Source of the DNA: Prinia subflava
Lineage: Eukaryota; Chordata; Aves; Passeriformes; Cisticolidae
Direction of reading: 5' to 3'
Length of the DNA stretch: 64,000 bases
Assembly (NCBI RefSeq): GCF_021018805.1
Contig: NC_086259.1
Coordinates: 7,022,501-7,086,500, forward strand
Shown: one piece after another, positions 53,787-64,000 of the stretch
Layout: each line of letters opens with the position of its first letter
Position numbering within the stretch: position 1 is the stretch's first letter
Program-made: the position numbers and the translations under genes
The notes under the pieces: model-generated
What the model saw: the letters and a program-made list of their open reading frames with translations, nothing else
Told to the model about the DNA's origin: nothing
Database searches by the model: none

Positions 53787-54489
53787 GGGGCGGGCGCGGC
53801 GGGAGGCTCTGCGGGGCCGTGCGGGGCCGTGCGGGGCTCGGCGCGGCCCACGAGGTGGCAGCAGACCCTTTGGAATGCGGCGGCGGCGCCGGCGGCGGGC
53901 GGGGGCTCTGCCGGGACAGGGACCGGCCGCCTCCAGAGGGGCTCCACGGGCCAGCGGGGCCGGCCCGCCCCGGCGGGGCCCTCTGCAGGGCTGGGCGGTG
54001 CGGGAGCTTCCCCAGGCGGTACCGGGGAAGCAGGGACAGCATCCCCAGGCCGTAGCGGAGCATCCCTCGCCCCGAGGTCCGGGGCACAGCCCTGAGAAGC
54101 GCTGCCGGCTCCAGCCCGCCCCTTCCCGCTGCCGCACCCGGCACGGCTGCTCGGAGCTGCCGGAACGAGAAGGAATTTAATGTTGTCGAGGTCTTTTAAA
54201 CGTCACAACAGGAGGAAGTTGTTCCTGGCGTACCTGAACCGGGAACAGCCCCTCGGGGGAGCGGGGGCAGCCTGCCAGGCTCTGGGGGAGTGCGGTGGTG
54301 AGGACGCGGCAGTGCTGGGGCTCACACGGTCCCTCGCCCACGCCGTGTGTCACAGGCAGAAACAGGACCCCTTCTCCTCTTTTTCTGCTTCATCTGCCTG
54401 TGGGGCAAAATTAGGACCAAGCAGCCCGGCAGTGCTGCGGGAGCCGTGCCCTCGGGCAGCGCTGACGGGGACGGGGCTGGGCCGTGCAG

Positions 54490-54872
54490 GGCCGGGACAA
54501 GGCCGGGACAAGGCCGGGACAAGGCTGTGACAGGACTGGGACAGGACCGGGACAGGACCGGGACAGGGCTGGGACAGGGCTGGGGTAGGGCCGGGACAGG
54601 GCTGGGACAGGGCCGGGACAGGACCGGGACAGGACCGGGACAGGGCTGGGACAGGGCTGGGGTAGGGCCGGGACAGGGCTGGGACAGGGCCGGGACAGGG
54701 CCGGGATAGAGCTGGGACAGGGGTGGGACAGAGCCGGGACAGAGCCGGGACAGGGCCGGGACAGGGGTGGGACAGGGGTGGGACAGGGGTGGGACAGGGC
54801 CGGGACAGAGCCGGGACAGAGCCGGGACAGAGCCGGGACAGGGCCGGGACAGGGCTGGGACAGGGCCGGGAC
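54490..54872. repeat. Minisatellite, 11-bp unit with 77-bp higher-order repeat
   Basis: About 35 copies of an 11-bp unit (GCCGGGACAGG or GCTGGGACAGG, with GGTAGG and ACAAGG variants) run head to tail. Seven units form a block at 54541-54617 that is repeated exactly at 54618-54694, a perfect 77-bp duplication. The 11-bp period gives open frames on both strands (Leu-Ser-Arg-Pro-Cys-Pro-like on the minus strand), which I treat as non-coding. Confidence 0.95.
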
Positions 54873-55200
54873 GGGTGTGCCTGGCATTAACTACAGCTAC
54901 AAGGCACCAGCAGCGGTGCAAACCCAGACACGGCACCGTCGCAGTTCAGCGGTGCCAGCCGTGTGTGGGGACGCGCGGGGCGGTGGCAGATGGCAGAAGG
55001 AGTTTCTATTTAAAAGCTGGGAATGCAGACGTGGAATTGCTGTCCACATTGGTTTTCCCCCCAAAAGCGCTCACGCGCTGCTAGAGGCTGCTACACATCC
55101 CCGCAATTAAGCAGCCAAGACGTGCTGAATAATAAATGAGCCCGGCAGGGCTGGGCTGCAGCCGGGGCCGAGGGCCCGGTGAGTGTGACAGTGCAGCAGG

Positions 55201-58200
55201 CACAGCGCTCCCTGCCCAGGGCAGCTCCCTCTGACCAGAGCGGATTTCTCACCTTCTCCACCCCTGTCCCTCTCCACCCAGCACGGGGACCAAGCCCCAA
55301 ACACCAATCGCTGTCCCCACCCGTCCCCTCTCTGCTGTGCCAGTTCCCTGCCACCTTTGCACCTCTGGCACACAGACTTTAAATGAGTTGGGGAGCTGGT
55401 CTGCATACACGTAAAAGGTAATTAAAAGATATGACCTACATCAAGCAAGACCATGAAGCACCTGTGACATTAAATGAGGTGGATGAGTCCTCCATCCTGC
55501 CCAGTTTTAGCATTTATTTTTGGGCAAAGCATTAGCACAATGGCCTTTTACCTCCCCCTCCACACTTTGGGTGGCAATATACCTTTGTTTAAAAGACTGT
55601 AAGGAGCAGAGAAGTGAAAGGAATGAATGTAGTTTGAGGTTATTGCTTGAGTGGGCAGAAGAACATGAAAATTCAAAACATCCCAGCAGCCTATAGATGT
55701 AGGCAAACTCCTGGCTGTTCAGGCAACTGATTGTTCAATAAATGCAAATGGACAAAGCAAAGCATCACTGAACTTGAGAGATAAAGGTCCCCTAACAATA
55801 GAGGCTTTTTACAGCATTGAGTCCAATTTTTTTTTTCCCTGTTTGTATAAGTAAAACCCAATTTGAGCAACTGAAGCATCAGCTCTTTACAGTGAAAGAT
55901 AATTTGTCTGGAACAGCCAATAAGATAGTGTAAGATCCTCTAAAGAAAGCCCAAAATATGTATCCTCATTTCATTAATAAATGGCTTGAATCCAAGCATA
56001 AAAATGATGTGACTTTAATGGTTTTTCCAACTGGTAGCCACATTCCTTGTTAGCGAGAGATCCCGTGTGGGAACATTAAAGTGAGACAACCCCACACAGT
56101 CTGGCAGTGATGAAACATGACCTAGCAGCTTCAGCACGCATCAGAGGATGGAGCTTGGTAATAAAATATTCAAATAAGCAATTCAGCCCTAAATGATGCT
56201 CACTGTCCAGATTTTGAAAGTGGGGTTTAAAGATCTTCATATTTTGAAGTGCCAAGTTTCCATCAGTAAATATGAAACTGAAAGTTAAAAGCTGGTAATT
56301 ACGACCTCGTTGTACATGGATATCTATCTGGTTAATTTAAACACGTCTTTTGGGTTAGTCCAGGAAAACTATCAAAACCTAGCATCTCTTTGTGAGTAAA
56401 TCTTTGTGAAGTTGGCATGCCACAGGTAGGAGAGGGGTCATGTGATATGGTACGTTCTCATTTTTTGCTTCAGTAGACTCATTTTTTATTGAATAGCAGA
56501 GTAAATATTTAAGCAAAACTAGTGTAAACTGCTGGCAGGTATGCCATGCTAAGTAGCAATCATTTACTTTTAAATAATTAAAAGTCAATATACAAGCATA
56601 GCATTCTTGTTGCAGTGCAGCACACGGTGCCACCGCTCTGCCTACATGTCACTTCAGAGCCTGATTTACTAACAAAGCATTTAGTTCAGCTCATTTGGAG
56701 GGGGGAAAAAAAAGAAGAGGGTTTTAATAAGCCACCCTCTCTGTTGTGTGTGTTTGCAGGTGTTTTGGCTGTGCAGACCCCAGCTACTTCTGAGTAAGGC
56801 TGAGTCTACATTACTTGTGGGGCTGGTAAGGAAAGCCCTGATTTCCTTTGCATTATGCATAGTGGAAGTGTCAGGATGGCTCTGATGGTGTTTAATTAAA
56901 TATTTGGCAGTGTTTAATTAATTAAATATTTAAACATTAAATACTAAATAGGATGTGATGTCTGCTTAGTGGACATTATGTCTCAATAGCCATTAGTCAT
57001 TAAATAGGACTCAAATTGGCCCTAGAAGACTCCCCTTAGCTAAGCAAGGTCTTAAGTACATGCACTTTTGGATCTTCATTAATAAGTAATAGAGGCCAAT
57101 TCAGACTATGTAGCAACACAGAGATCCCTATTAACAGGAGCATTAATGTCTCTGTTTGAGGCCAGGCTCCAGCCCGGGCAGCAGATGAGCTGCTCAGGGC
57201 AGAGGGGTGGCACGGGCTCCTCGGGCAGTGCCCGGGGCCAGGGTGGGAGGGCAGAACAATCCCCACCACGGCTCTGGGGTGCCAGCACAGCACAAAACCT
57301 TCCCTGGCAGGGACAGGGGGCAGCCAGCACCTGCCTGTGGTCTGCCAGCACCTCGACCTCTCTGTGGGACTGTTTTGGGTTAATTCAGGGGGTTCTAAAT
57401 GAATGACACTGTTCAGTGTTCACACACACCTAGGCTCCCTGCACGAGCCCTGCTGGCCAGGGAGCCCTGTCCAGCCACCTGAGTGAATGAGAATCAGGCT
57501 CCTCACCCAGCCTTGGCCAGACTCCCACGAGTGCTGGCCACAGGCTGATCCAGCCAAGCATTCCCAATGCCAGCACTCCCAGCTGCACTCTTCCCACAGC
57601 ACAGCCACGACAGCTCACACGCTGGGAACAGCACGGGCAGCAGCGCCTGCTGAAGTGGGGTCTGTAAAAGTGAAGGGAACTGATGTTTTAAGGATTTTTC
57701 TGTAATATAATTTCAGCAGGGAAACAACATTTTACAGGCCCTTGTGGTTTTGGATTTGCTAATTTATTATTCTGTATTCCCCAGACAACCACTAGTGGCA
57801 AACACTTCATACTTTTCACCTCTGTGGTGTTTTTGGTAAGATTTATCAGTTTTACCATTAGATCCAACACTGCACTCTAACACACACTGACACTGCCTTT
57901 CAGCACCACACTGCTCAGCAGAGCTTGGGTAGCCCACACCAGGGACTCAGGCTCCCTGGGGACAGCAGGTAACCCTGGCACCCACCCTGCCAGTGATCTG
58001 GGCCTTTTCAGGGTGTGACAAACTGGCTGCAACTTGAAACGAGTCTGAGATTCTTCTAATTGATGCCAAAGTCAAATTATAATCCAGCAGGGGGATCCCT
58101 AATTACCTCCAGGTTTTACTTCTTTGGGGAACTGTGGTAACAAGGCACGTGCCATCAGTGGTTCTTGTGGAGGGTGGGCAGCCAGCAGGGCCAGGGGTGT

Positions 58201-60118
58201 GCTGCTGCCCTGGTGCTCCTCTGTGTGTGTTCATAGATCTCCCGTGCCTCCCAGGCTGCAAACACGCCGGTAATCGGATTGTGCTGCTGCCTGGTAGTTC
58301 TTACTTGAAGTATCATTGAGTTAGCTCTTGAGGGATTTGTGTCTGGTGACATATATATTGGTACCGAAGTCAGAGGTCGCCTATTGCAAAGATCATCTTG
58401 ATAGGATGATTATGAAAAAAGCCATGCTGGTCAGAAGACCCTCTAACTAGATTTGGCCATCTTCTTTCAGCGTCACATTAGCGGATCCTGGCTTCTCTCT
58501 CAGTTTTAGTGATCCAATCTTTCTTATCCTGAATTTCTCCCTTGGGAGCTTTCTACACAGACATTTTAATATATCACACTATTCTCTGCAGAAATCATTT
58601 GCTTAATAAAGAGACTGGATATTTTTTAATTGTAACATTAGCAGTGTTCAAGAGCAGCCATGATGCCCACACCTACGCCTGGCATGGGCTGGGAAGGGCT
58701 GGTCCTGGACCAAAGCCATCCAAAGCCATCAGAGCAGTGAGTCAGTGCTTTCACCTTCACATTTCCACCGTGCACAGCTGCCAGGGAGCTGGGCTGGCTT
58801 TGGAGAGGACAGTGACTGCTGGGAGCAGTGCTCTGCACGGGATGTTCCTCCACCATTTTGCCCCACACAGACTCCAGCTGGACCTTTTGTAGTTTCTAAG
58901 AAATTGTCAGTGATGGGATAGGCACTATAAAGGAAGCACCCTATCAAATATTAAGCAGCACAGTCAGTCGCTGAATTACCAGCAAACTGCCAAATGCAGC
59001 TTTATTTTTCAGTTTTAACGCTTCTTGTTGCGCGGTGTCAAGCTGTCAGAAGACACTGTCTGCAGAACACAAAACAAATATCAGTGCCACGCTTCCTAAC
59101 AATTCAGACAGCCTGCTCAGCATCCTCTGCCCACAGCACCTTCCCAGGTGACACGAGGTGAGCCCACACAAGCTGCAGGTGGGCTGTGCTGCTCCCCACA
59201 CACACTGCTCTCCCAGTTATTTCTCCTGGTAGCTTTGCATGCTTGTTGCGTGCTGTTAAAAGGCTTTTCATTTCCTGACAATTTATAAATATGTATTGGG
59301 CCTGAAGGATGAGGGTAAAGCAACTGCTGTTTCTTTTTTTAAAGAAAATTAAACATGACAAACTTAGTTATTCATGCAAACCATCCGCCTGTTATCTCTG
59401 ATTATGCAGGATCCAAATGGTGAAGCTGAGTGAATGAGTGCATTCATCAAAGTAAACTGTCAGAGGCAGGAACACTGGGTTTAACCTACCCCTACCTATT
59501 CTCTTTTGTACTGATGTTTCATCATCTTCAACAGGCAGTGCAGTTGCTTGGTATCAGGAGCACCTATTTCACTACCCTCTCTCTCTTTAAGGGGATTAAT
59601 TAGCCTCCAGAAGACAGAGGTGACCCTCTGTGTAGTGCTCTCCAGCTTTAAACCATCCCTTCACCAGGATATTTTAAGCCTGGGGGCCAGATCATATGGA
59701 ATTTCAGGGGCAGAGGCAGAGGCACAATGCTCCTGTGTCCCTGCACTCACCCACAGTGAAAGGAGGTGCAGGGTTTTGTTAAGCCTTGGCACTCGTGTGT
59801 ACAAATGTGTGGGAGAAATAAGTGGAAATGAACTTCACACACTGGAAGGTAACAGATTGATCCTCACCCATCCACCAGCCTGCCCCACAGCAACAGAGAA
59901 AACCTGGGACAAGCACAGGTGAGAAAACAAGAAAGATTTTATCACAGTGTCTGAAATTTGTGCCAAGTGCCGGTGTGCACTTGTCTGTTCCAATGCAGAG
60001 GAGCTGCTTCAGACATCAGCTGTGATACTCAGGAGCAGCTCTGATGTACTTTGTGAGGAAGATGCCCTTTACCTGGCCTGGGGGAGTTGGATGGGGCCAG
60101 CTCCCTTCCTGAGGCACC
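55201..60118. other. Intergenic DNA (right of the orphan CpG segment)
   Basis: No gene is supported. AT-rich blocks at about 55960-56350 and 56860-57090, and a non-repetitive block at 58330-58530, look like possible regulatory DNA. The GC-richer stretch 57150-57660 has overlapping frames on both strands and no recognisable protein. Confidence 0.72.
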
Positions 60119-60345
60119 ACAATCCCAGAATGAGCTGAGTTGGAAGGGCCCCACAAGGATCATCGAGTGCAGCTCCTGGCCCCGCTCAGCACCATCCCCA
60201 AGAGTTACACCATGTTCCTGAGAGTCCAAATGCCTCTTGACCTCTGCCAGGCTTACAAGCCATTCTTTCTTCTCCCCCACAACCATTGCCAGTGCCCTGA
60301 ATGGTGTCTCCTAACTGGATGATGCCCTGAGGTGACCCCTGAGGC
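60119..60345 (-). mobile_element. CR1 LINE 3' fragment, minus orientation
   Basis: The stretch AATCCCAGAATGAGCTGAGT, TGGAAGGGCCCCACAAGGAT and CATCGAGTGCAGCTCCTGGCC is the typical reverse-complement CR1 3' end. It is followed by GTTCCTGAGAGTCCAAATGCC, matching the next CR1 block. It is truncated at about 220 bp. The right limit is uncertain. Confidence 0.82.
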
Positions 60346-61919
60346 CCCCTCTGTCCTGCACTACCCTTCCCTGTCAGTTCTACTCATTTTGGTGCAAACC
60401 AGGCACCAGAATTTTAAGCCCCTTGGTGCTGTGCCATGCCAGGGGGGTTAAACTCTCCAAGGAGTTTTAGGGTGGGCTGGAGGGCAAGGAGGACTTCTTG
60501 CAGCTTGCAATACCTTCTGTGGTACAATATAATGCTTCAGCACCAGGAAAAAGCCACAGCACTCTCCCAGCATGATTTACACTCTGGTTGAGTCAGTGTG
60601 ACAGCAGGACTACTTAACGCTACCCTCCGCCCCCACTGTTACAGAGTTATGACTTTAAACGCCAAATATGAATCAAAATTTTCCTCTCCATTCAAGTCCT
60701 CCTTCTGCCCTTCTTATCTGACTCATTTCCAGGCTGCCCACTGACCTTCATGCTAATTGATCATTACTAATAGATAAGGGTAAGGCAGCTTCTCAGCTGT
60801 GCTTACCGGGTGCTTTTTGTGCTCCTGATTGGCACAGGCGACATTTTTTTTGCCTAGACTGAAATGAAATCAGAAGGCAGTGGCCAACACCCCTGCACAC
60901 TGGGGTGAGCTGCCCTGCTGCTGCAGGCACTGCCTGAAATGAGTGGAAAAGCCCAGTTCCATCAGAGGTGGGCATTTGCAGGAGGCTGGCTCTTCTCTGA
61001 CACCCCCACAGAGCACACTCAGTGTCCCCAGGCCCTCTTACACCAGCACCTATCTCCCAGGAGGGTGCCTGAGCTCCCTGCTGTGCGTGTGGCACTCACC
61101 ACTGCCCTTTCCTGGAGGCTGAGCAGTTTCCCAGGTGTTGATTAGCTCAGGAAGCCACGCAGCACCCCAGGTAACTGTGCAGCTGAGCCGTGTCTGCCTC
61201 TGGATCCAGGGCACCAGAGAGGATTTAAGGGACTTGTCAGGAGCTATCAGGAGAGCCCGAGGTGCAGGTCAGATCACACTGCTGTGTGCAGCCTCCTCTG
61301 CAGCTATCAGATAAGGCCAGCCCTCTGCAATGCTCTAATAGTGGGGAGCAGGTTTCATACACAAATGGATTATTACTGGAATCCTATCGATAAAGCCATT
61401 CATCTTCTGAGGCCCTGGGGAGTCTGAGGAGTTAATACACACCACAGCAACGAGACATACAAAGCATGCAGCACAAAAACACAGTGAGAAGCACCTGCAG
61501 GAGTGCTGAAAGGGAGACAAGAACCAGAGCAGGAGAGCAAATCTGCACGAGATACACAGATGCACAAACTTCACCCAAAATCCCAGATCTTCAAGCACTT
61601 CCAGGTGAAGTCTTCAGAAATATCAACATGAGCTAAAAACTGCAAACTCCTGTCCAGCCACCAATTTTCTTGGAAAGACTGTGAATGGGAACAGCAATTA
61701 TCAGCCTGTTTCTCAGGCTTGCCCATGCATGGAGCAGTGGCAGGTGGAAGCAGGTGCTGGAGACACAGGACAGCCAGGCTGCCCAGCCCAGGTGTTTGTA
61801 CATCTGCCCCTTTATCCAACCACGGGGACAAAAATAAGAGCAGAAATCCCAACGCCCCATTCTCGCCAGCTTAAACCCTGGTGATGAGCACTCTAAGAAC
61901 CCATTTCAGGCAGAATAGA

Positions 61920-62220
61920 AAATTAATGAGGGAATAAAAGAGGTTGAGTCACACATCTTACATCTCAAATATGCCTCGCACAAATCGGCCGTGATGAATT
62001 GTTGTATGAAGTCTGGGCAAGGCTCCTCGCTGGTCAGAATACAGATAAAGCATGTGTGGGGCTTCTCACATGTTAAACAGAGCTCATTAAGGGAAAGATG
62101 CTGTTTATCCTTTTAATTCTGACCACATCATTCACTCGTCATCTTATTTAGACCCTATTTTTCCCCAGACTGGCAGGTGATATGATTGCATTGGCCTCAA
62201 TACAATCACAGCTCACACTT
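61920..62220. promoter_or_regulatory. Candidate conserved non-coding element
   Basis: This non-repetitive, moderately AT-rich block has clustered factor-site-like words: TGAGTCA at its left edge, AGATAA, CTCATTAAG, TTATCC and TGATATGATTGC. It lies between GC-richer stretches and contains no open frame of note. It is an inference from texture only. Confidence 0.28.
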
Positions 62221-62944
62221 TGCTTGACAATCCAGCAGCAGTGACCAGAGCCTTTGTGCTGGTGCAGCTGGGAGAGCTGAGTGCCTGCTCAGGGACATCC
62301 CGGCCCGGCAAACCCAGAGACAAAACCAGGCAACTTCCACTCCATGAATATACATCTCGTCCAGAGCAGAAAGGAGGCTCTCCAGCAGCAATGCCAGACA
62401 TGCAGATTAATGACAATGCTGTGCCTGTGAAAATGGCCTTGCTGAGTCCAAACACGTTCTCCCGAGATGCCAGATTTTGTAAGTTAGCAAAAATGTTGAG
62501 CTGTCTGTTTGCTTTAAACAATTATGTCAGCTCTGCAAGTAAAATATGTTCCCTCGCCTGACCTCCCCATGCTGCTAGGTAGGGCAGCATTTGGCTGGCT
62601 CGTGCTTTAACACAGACATCAGGGGACAGCTGGAGACTTTCCTTGAGAGAAGAAGGGCACAGCCAGCCAGGGGAGAGGTGGCAGGACCAGCAGCACCGAC
62701 AGGACCCTGCAGCAGTGAGTGTTATCACCAGTGCATCACAGTAAAGCCCTAGTACCCCAACAGAGGTAAAAGACCTGGTCAGGTGTGGGTTTAAGTCTTC
62801 AGTGGCAAGTAAAAACAGACCTATTTTCAGAAAGCAGCTCTTGAAGTAGATATCTGGTGCCACACTTTATTCAACATACATTCCTAAAGCAGACAATGCA
62901 AAGGAGCCAGTTCTTGCTGCTCCCACCTCTCTCCCCAAGGAGAG

Positions 62945-63015
62945 CTGCTGCAGAAAGAGATTTATCCTAGGTCACAGTAGAAGTTAGTGGCAGAACTGGG
63001 AATTGCAGAGGCTCC
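62945..63015 (-). repeat. MIR core fragment
   Basis: The segment CCTAGGTCACAGTAGAAG followed by TTAGTGGCAGAACTGGGAATT resembles the reverse complement of the MIR core (aggtcacacagc, agtggcagagctgggattcgaac). It is short and diverged, and the boundaries are approximate. Confidence 0.6.
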
Positions 63016-64000
63016 CCTGGGTGCCCACCCAGTGCATTGAGCACAAACTGAACCCTCTTGTCCACAGCACTGGGTCAGAGGGCAGGTCAGGCATTCCCTG
63101 CACTGGGACCTGCTGTCAGAGCCTGGCCCAGGGCTGCTGAGCAGGAAACACTGCCTGGCAGCACAGCAGAGCAGCAATATTCATATCAGAGCTAAGGGAG
63201 GCAAACACCCATCGCTCTGCTGTGATTTACACCCAACACACAAGCTGGGCCAGAGGAGCCCAGCCTTCCACCACCTTTCCAAAACCAGCACCCCAAACCA
63301 ATGGGACAGGGCTAGAGCCAGCCTGCAGGGTATTTCCTCATGTGAGCAAACACTCACTTGGCAAACCTTCAGTAAAATGGGTCACACAAACCCAGCTTAC
63401 CCTGGGGCTGATGCTTGATGTGAGACCACATGAGGCTCCCAGCCTGGAAAACACTGCTTGGACAAACCTGGGCTAGATGGCAACAGCCTGGAGTGAACTG
63501 CAGTGGGAATAAAATTAGAGAGCAACCTAGTGACAGTGCTCAAACCCACACCCCAAATATTCCATTAGCAGTATCTCCAGAGCCCATCTAGGCAGCTTTC
63601 TGGTATGTGGAAATTCAGGTTTGGGAAAGCCAAAAAAAAAATCCAGAATGGTGCTGGGGGTTGTGCTGAGATGGTTGATTAGAACATGAGACAATTCTGA
63701 ACATACGGAGGGGAAAAAAACCAAACCCATGGGGAAAAAACCCAAACAAAAAGCCCACAAGAAAAATAAAGGTGTTGTTCAGTTTTGCACTGCATTGCAG
63801 GGACTGTGGGATGGCCTGGGAGTCCCTGGGCCACAAAGCTCCTGGACACTCCTCAGGCTGCTCTGCAGGTCTCTGCTCACACAGAGCTCCCTGGCCTGTA
63901 CATGGAACCTCCTGCACCTTTTAACCACTAATTCATAAAAGTTGCTTCTTGGGATGCACATGCATACAAAGCTAATACTCATCTTGTCTCAAACACAGTA

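Larger units (their letters stand above)
53455..55200. promoter_or_regulatory. Orphan CpG-rich segment (possible promoter of an unknown transcript)
   Basis: G+C and CpG density rise sharply between about 53455 and 55200, about 27 kb upstream of URI1. The segment contains three tandem arrays and a non-repetitive GC-rich core at about 53790-54180. Long open frames occur on both strands but are Gly/Arg/Pro/Ala-rich or purely repeat-encoded, and show no domain. The core could be the promoter of a non-coding RNA or of a gene I cannot see. Alternatively it is only a GC-rich minisatellite cluster. I see no convincing first coding exon. Confidence 0.45.
60346..64000. other. Intergenic DNA (right end of window)
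   Basis: No gene or promoter is recognised. It contains the MIR core fragment at 62945-63015 and a candidate regulatory block at about 61920-62220. CCNE1, the usual upstream neighbour of URI1 in mammals, is not visible on either strand. Confidence 0.72.

Noticed and set aside
53373..54144. Overlapping frames of 180-254 codons on both strands
   Set aside because: The periodic Gly-Arg-Glu-Asp or Pro-Ser-Ile-Leu peptides follow the 12-bp and 19-bp arrays. The rest is Arg/Pro/Gly low complexity without recognised motifs.
54490..54872. Repeat array considered as CRISPR-like
   Set aside because: The units are contiguous 11-mers without spacers, and the setting is a vertebrate intergenic region.
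54322..54936. 204-codon minus-strand frame with Leu-Ser-Arg-Pro-Cys-Pro repeats
   Set aside because: It is a direct translation of the 11-bp minisatellite. Frames of similar kind are open in more than one register on both strands.

Overview
The window looks like avian nuclear DNA. The recognisable dispersed repeats are 3' ends of CR1 LINEs (bird/reptile type, with the short TCATAGAA direct repeats at the 3' tip) and a few worn MIR-like SINE relics. Interspersed repeats are sparse, introns are fairly compact, and the GC-rich segments carry minisatellites. A crocodilian or turtle cannot be strictly excluded, but a bird is the best fit.

The only protein-coding gene I can support is the 5' part of URI1 (unconventional prefoldin RPB5 interactor 1), on the minus strand. 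Four coding exons are visible: exon 1 at 26585-26662 with the start codon, exon 2 at 15305-15339 (35 nt), exon 3 at 11235-11313 and exon 4 at 8763-8898. All junctions are GT-AG and in phase. Together they encode the first 109 residues plus one base: a Gly/Ala-rich N-terminus, the first prefoldin helix and the beta-hairpin region. The next exon should begin by completing a His codon and is not visible between position 1 and 8762, so the rest of the gene lies beyond the left edge.

Layout: 1-8762 intron 4; 8899-11234 intron 3; 11314-15304 intron 2; 15340-26584 intron 1, ending in a GC-rich minisatellite next to exon 1; about 25940-27335 the URI1 CpG-island promoter; 27338-27800 two abutting or nested CR1 pieces; 27801-64000 intergenic DNA upstream of URI1. 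The intergenic part holds two more CR1 copies (42744-43310, 60119-60345), MIR-like relics, AT-rich blocks that look like conserved non-coding elements, and an orphan CpG-rich segment at about 53455-55200. That segment contains three different tandem arrays (12-bp, 19-bp and 11-bp units; the last has an exact 77-bp higher-order duplication).

No tRNA, rRNA, CRISPR array, intact transposon or viral gene was recognised. The long open frames in the GC-rich segments are low-complexity frames with no supported coding function. I found no evidence for a new protein system. The most unusual features are the orphan CpG/minisatellite complex, the CTGTCCCGG core shared with the array in URI1 intron 1, and a competing splice acceptor before URI1 exon 3.
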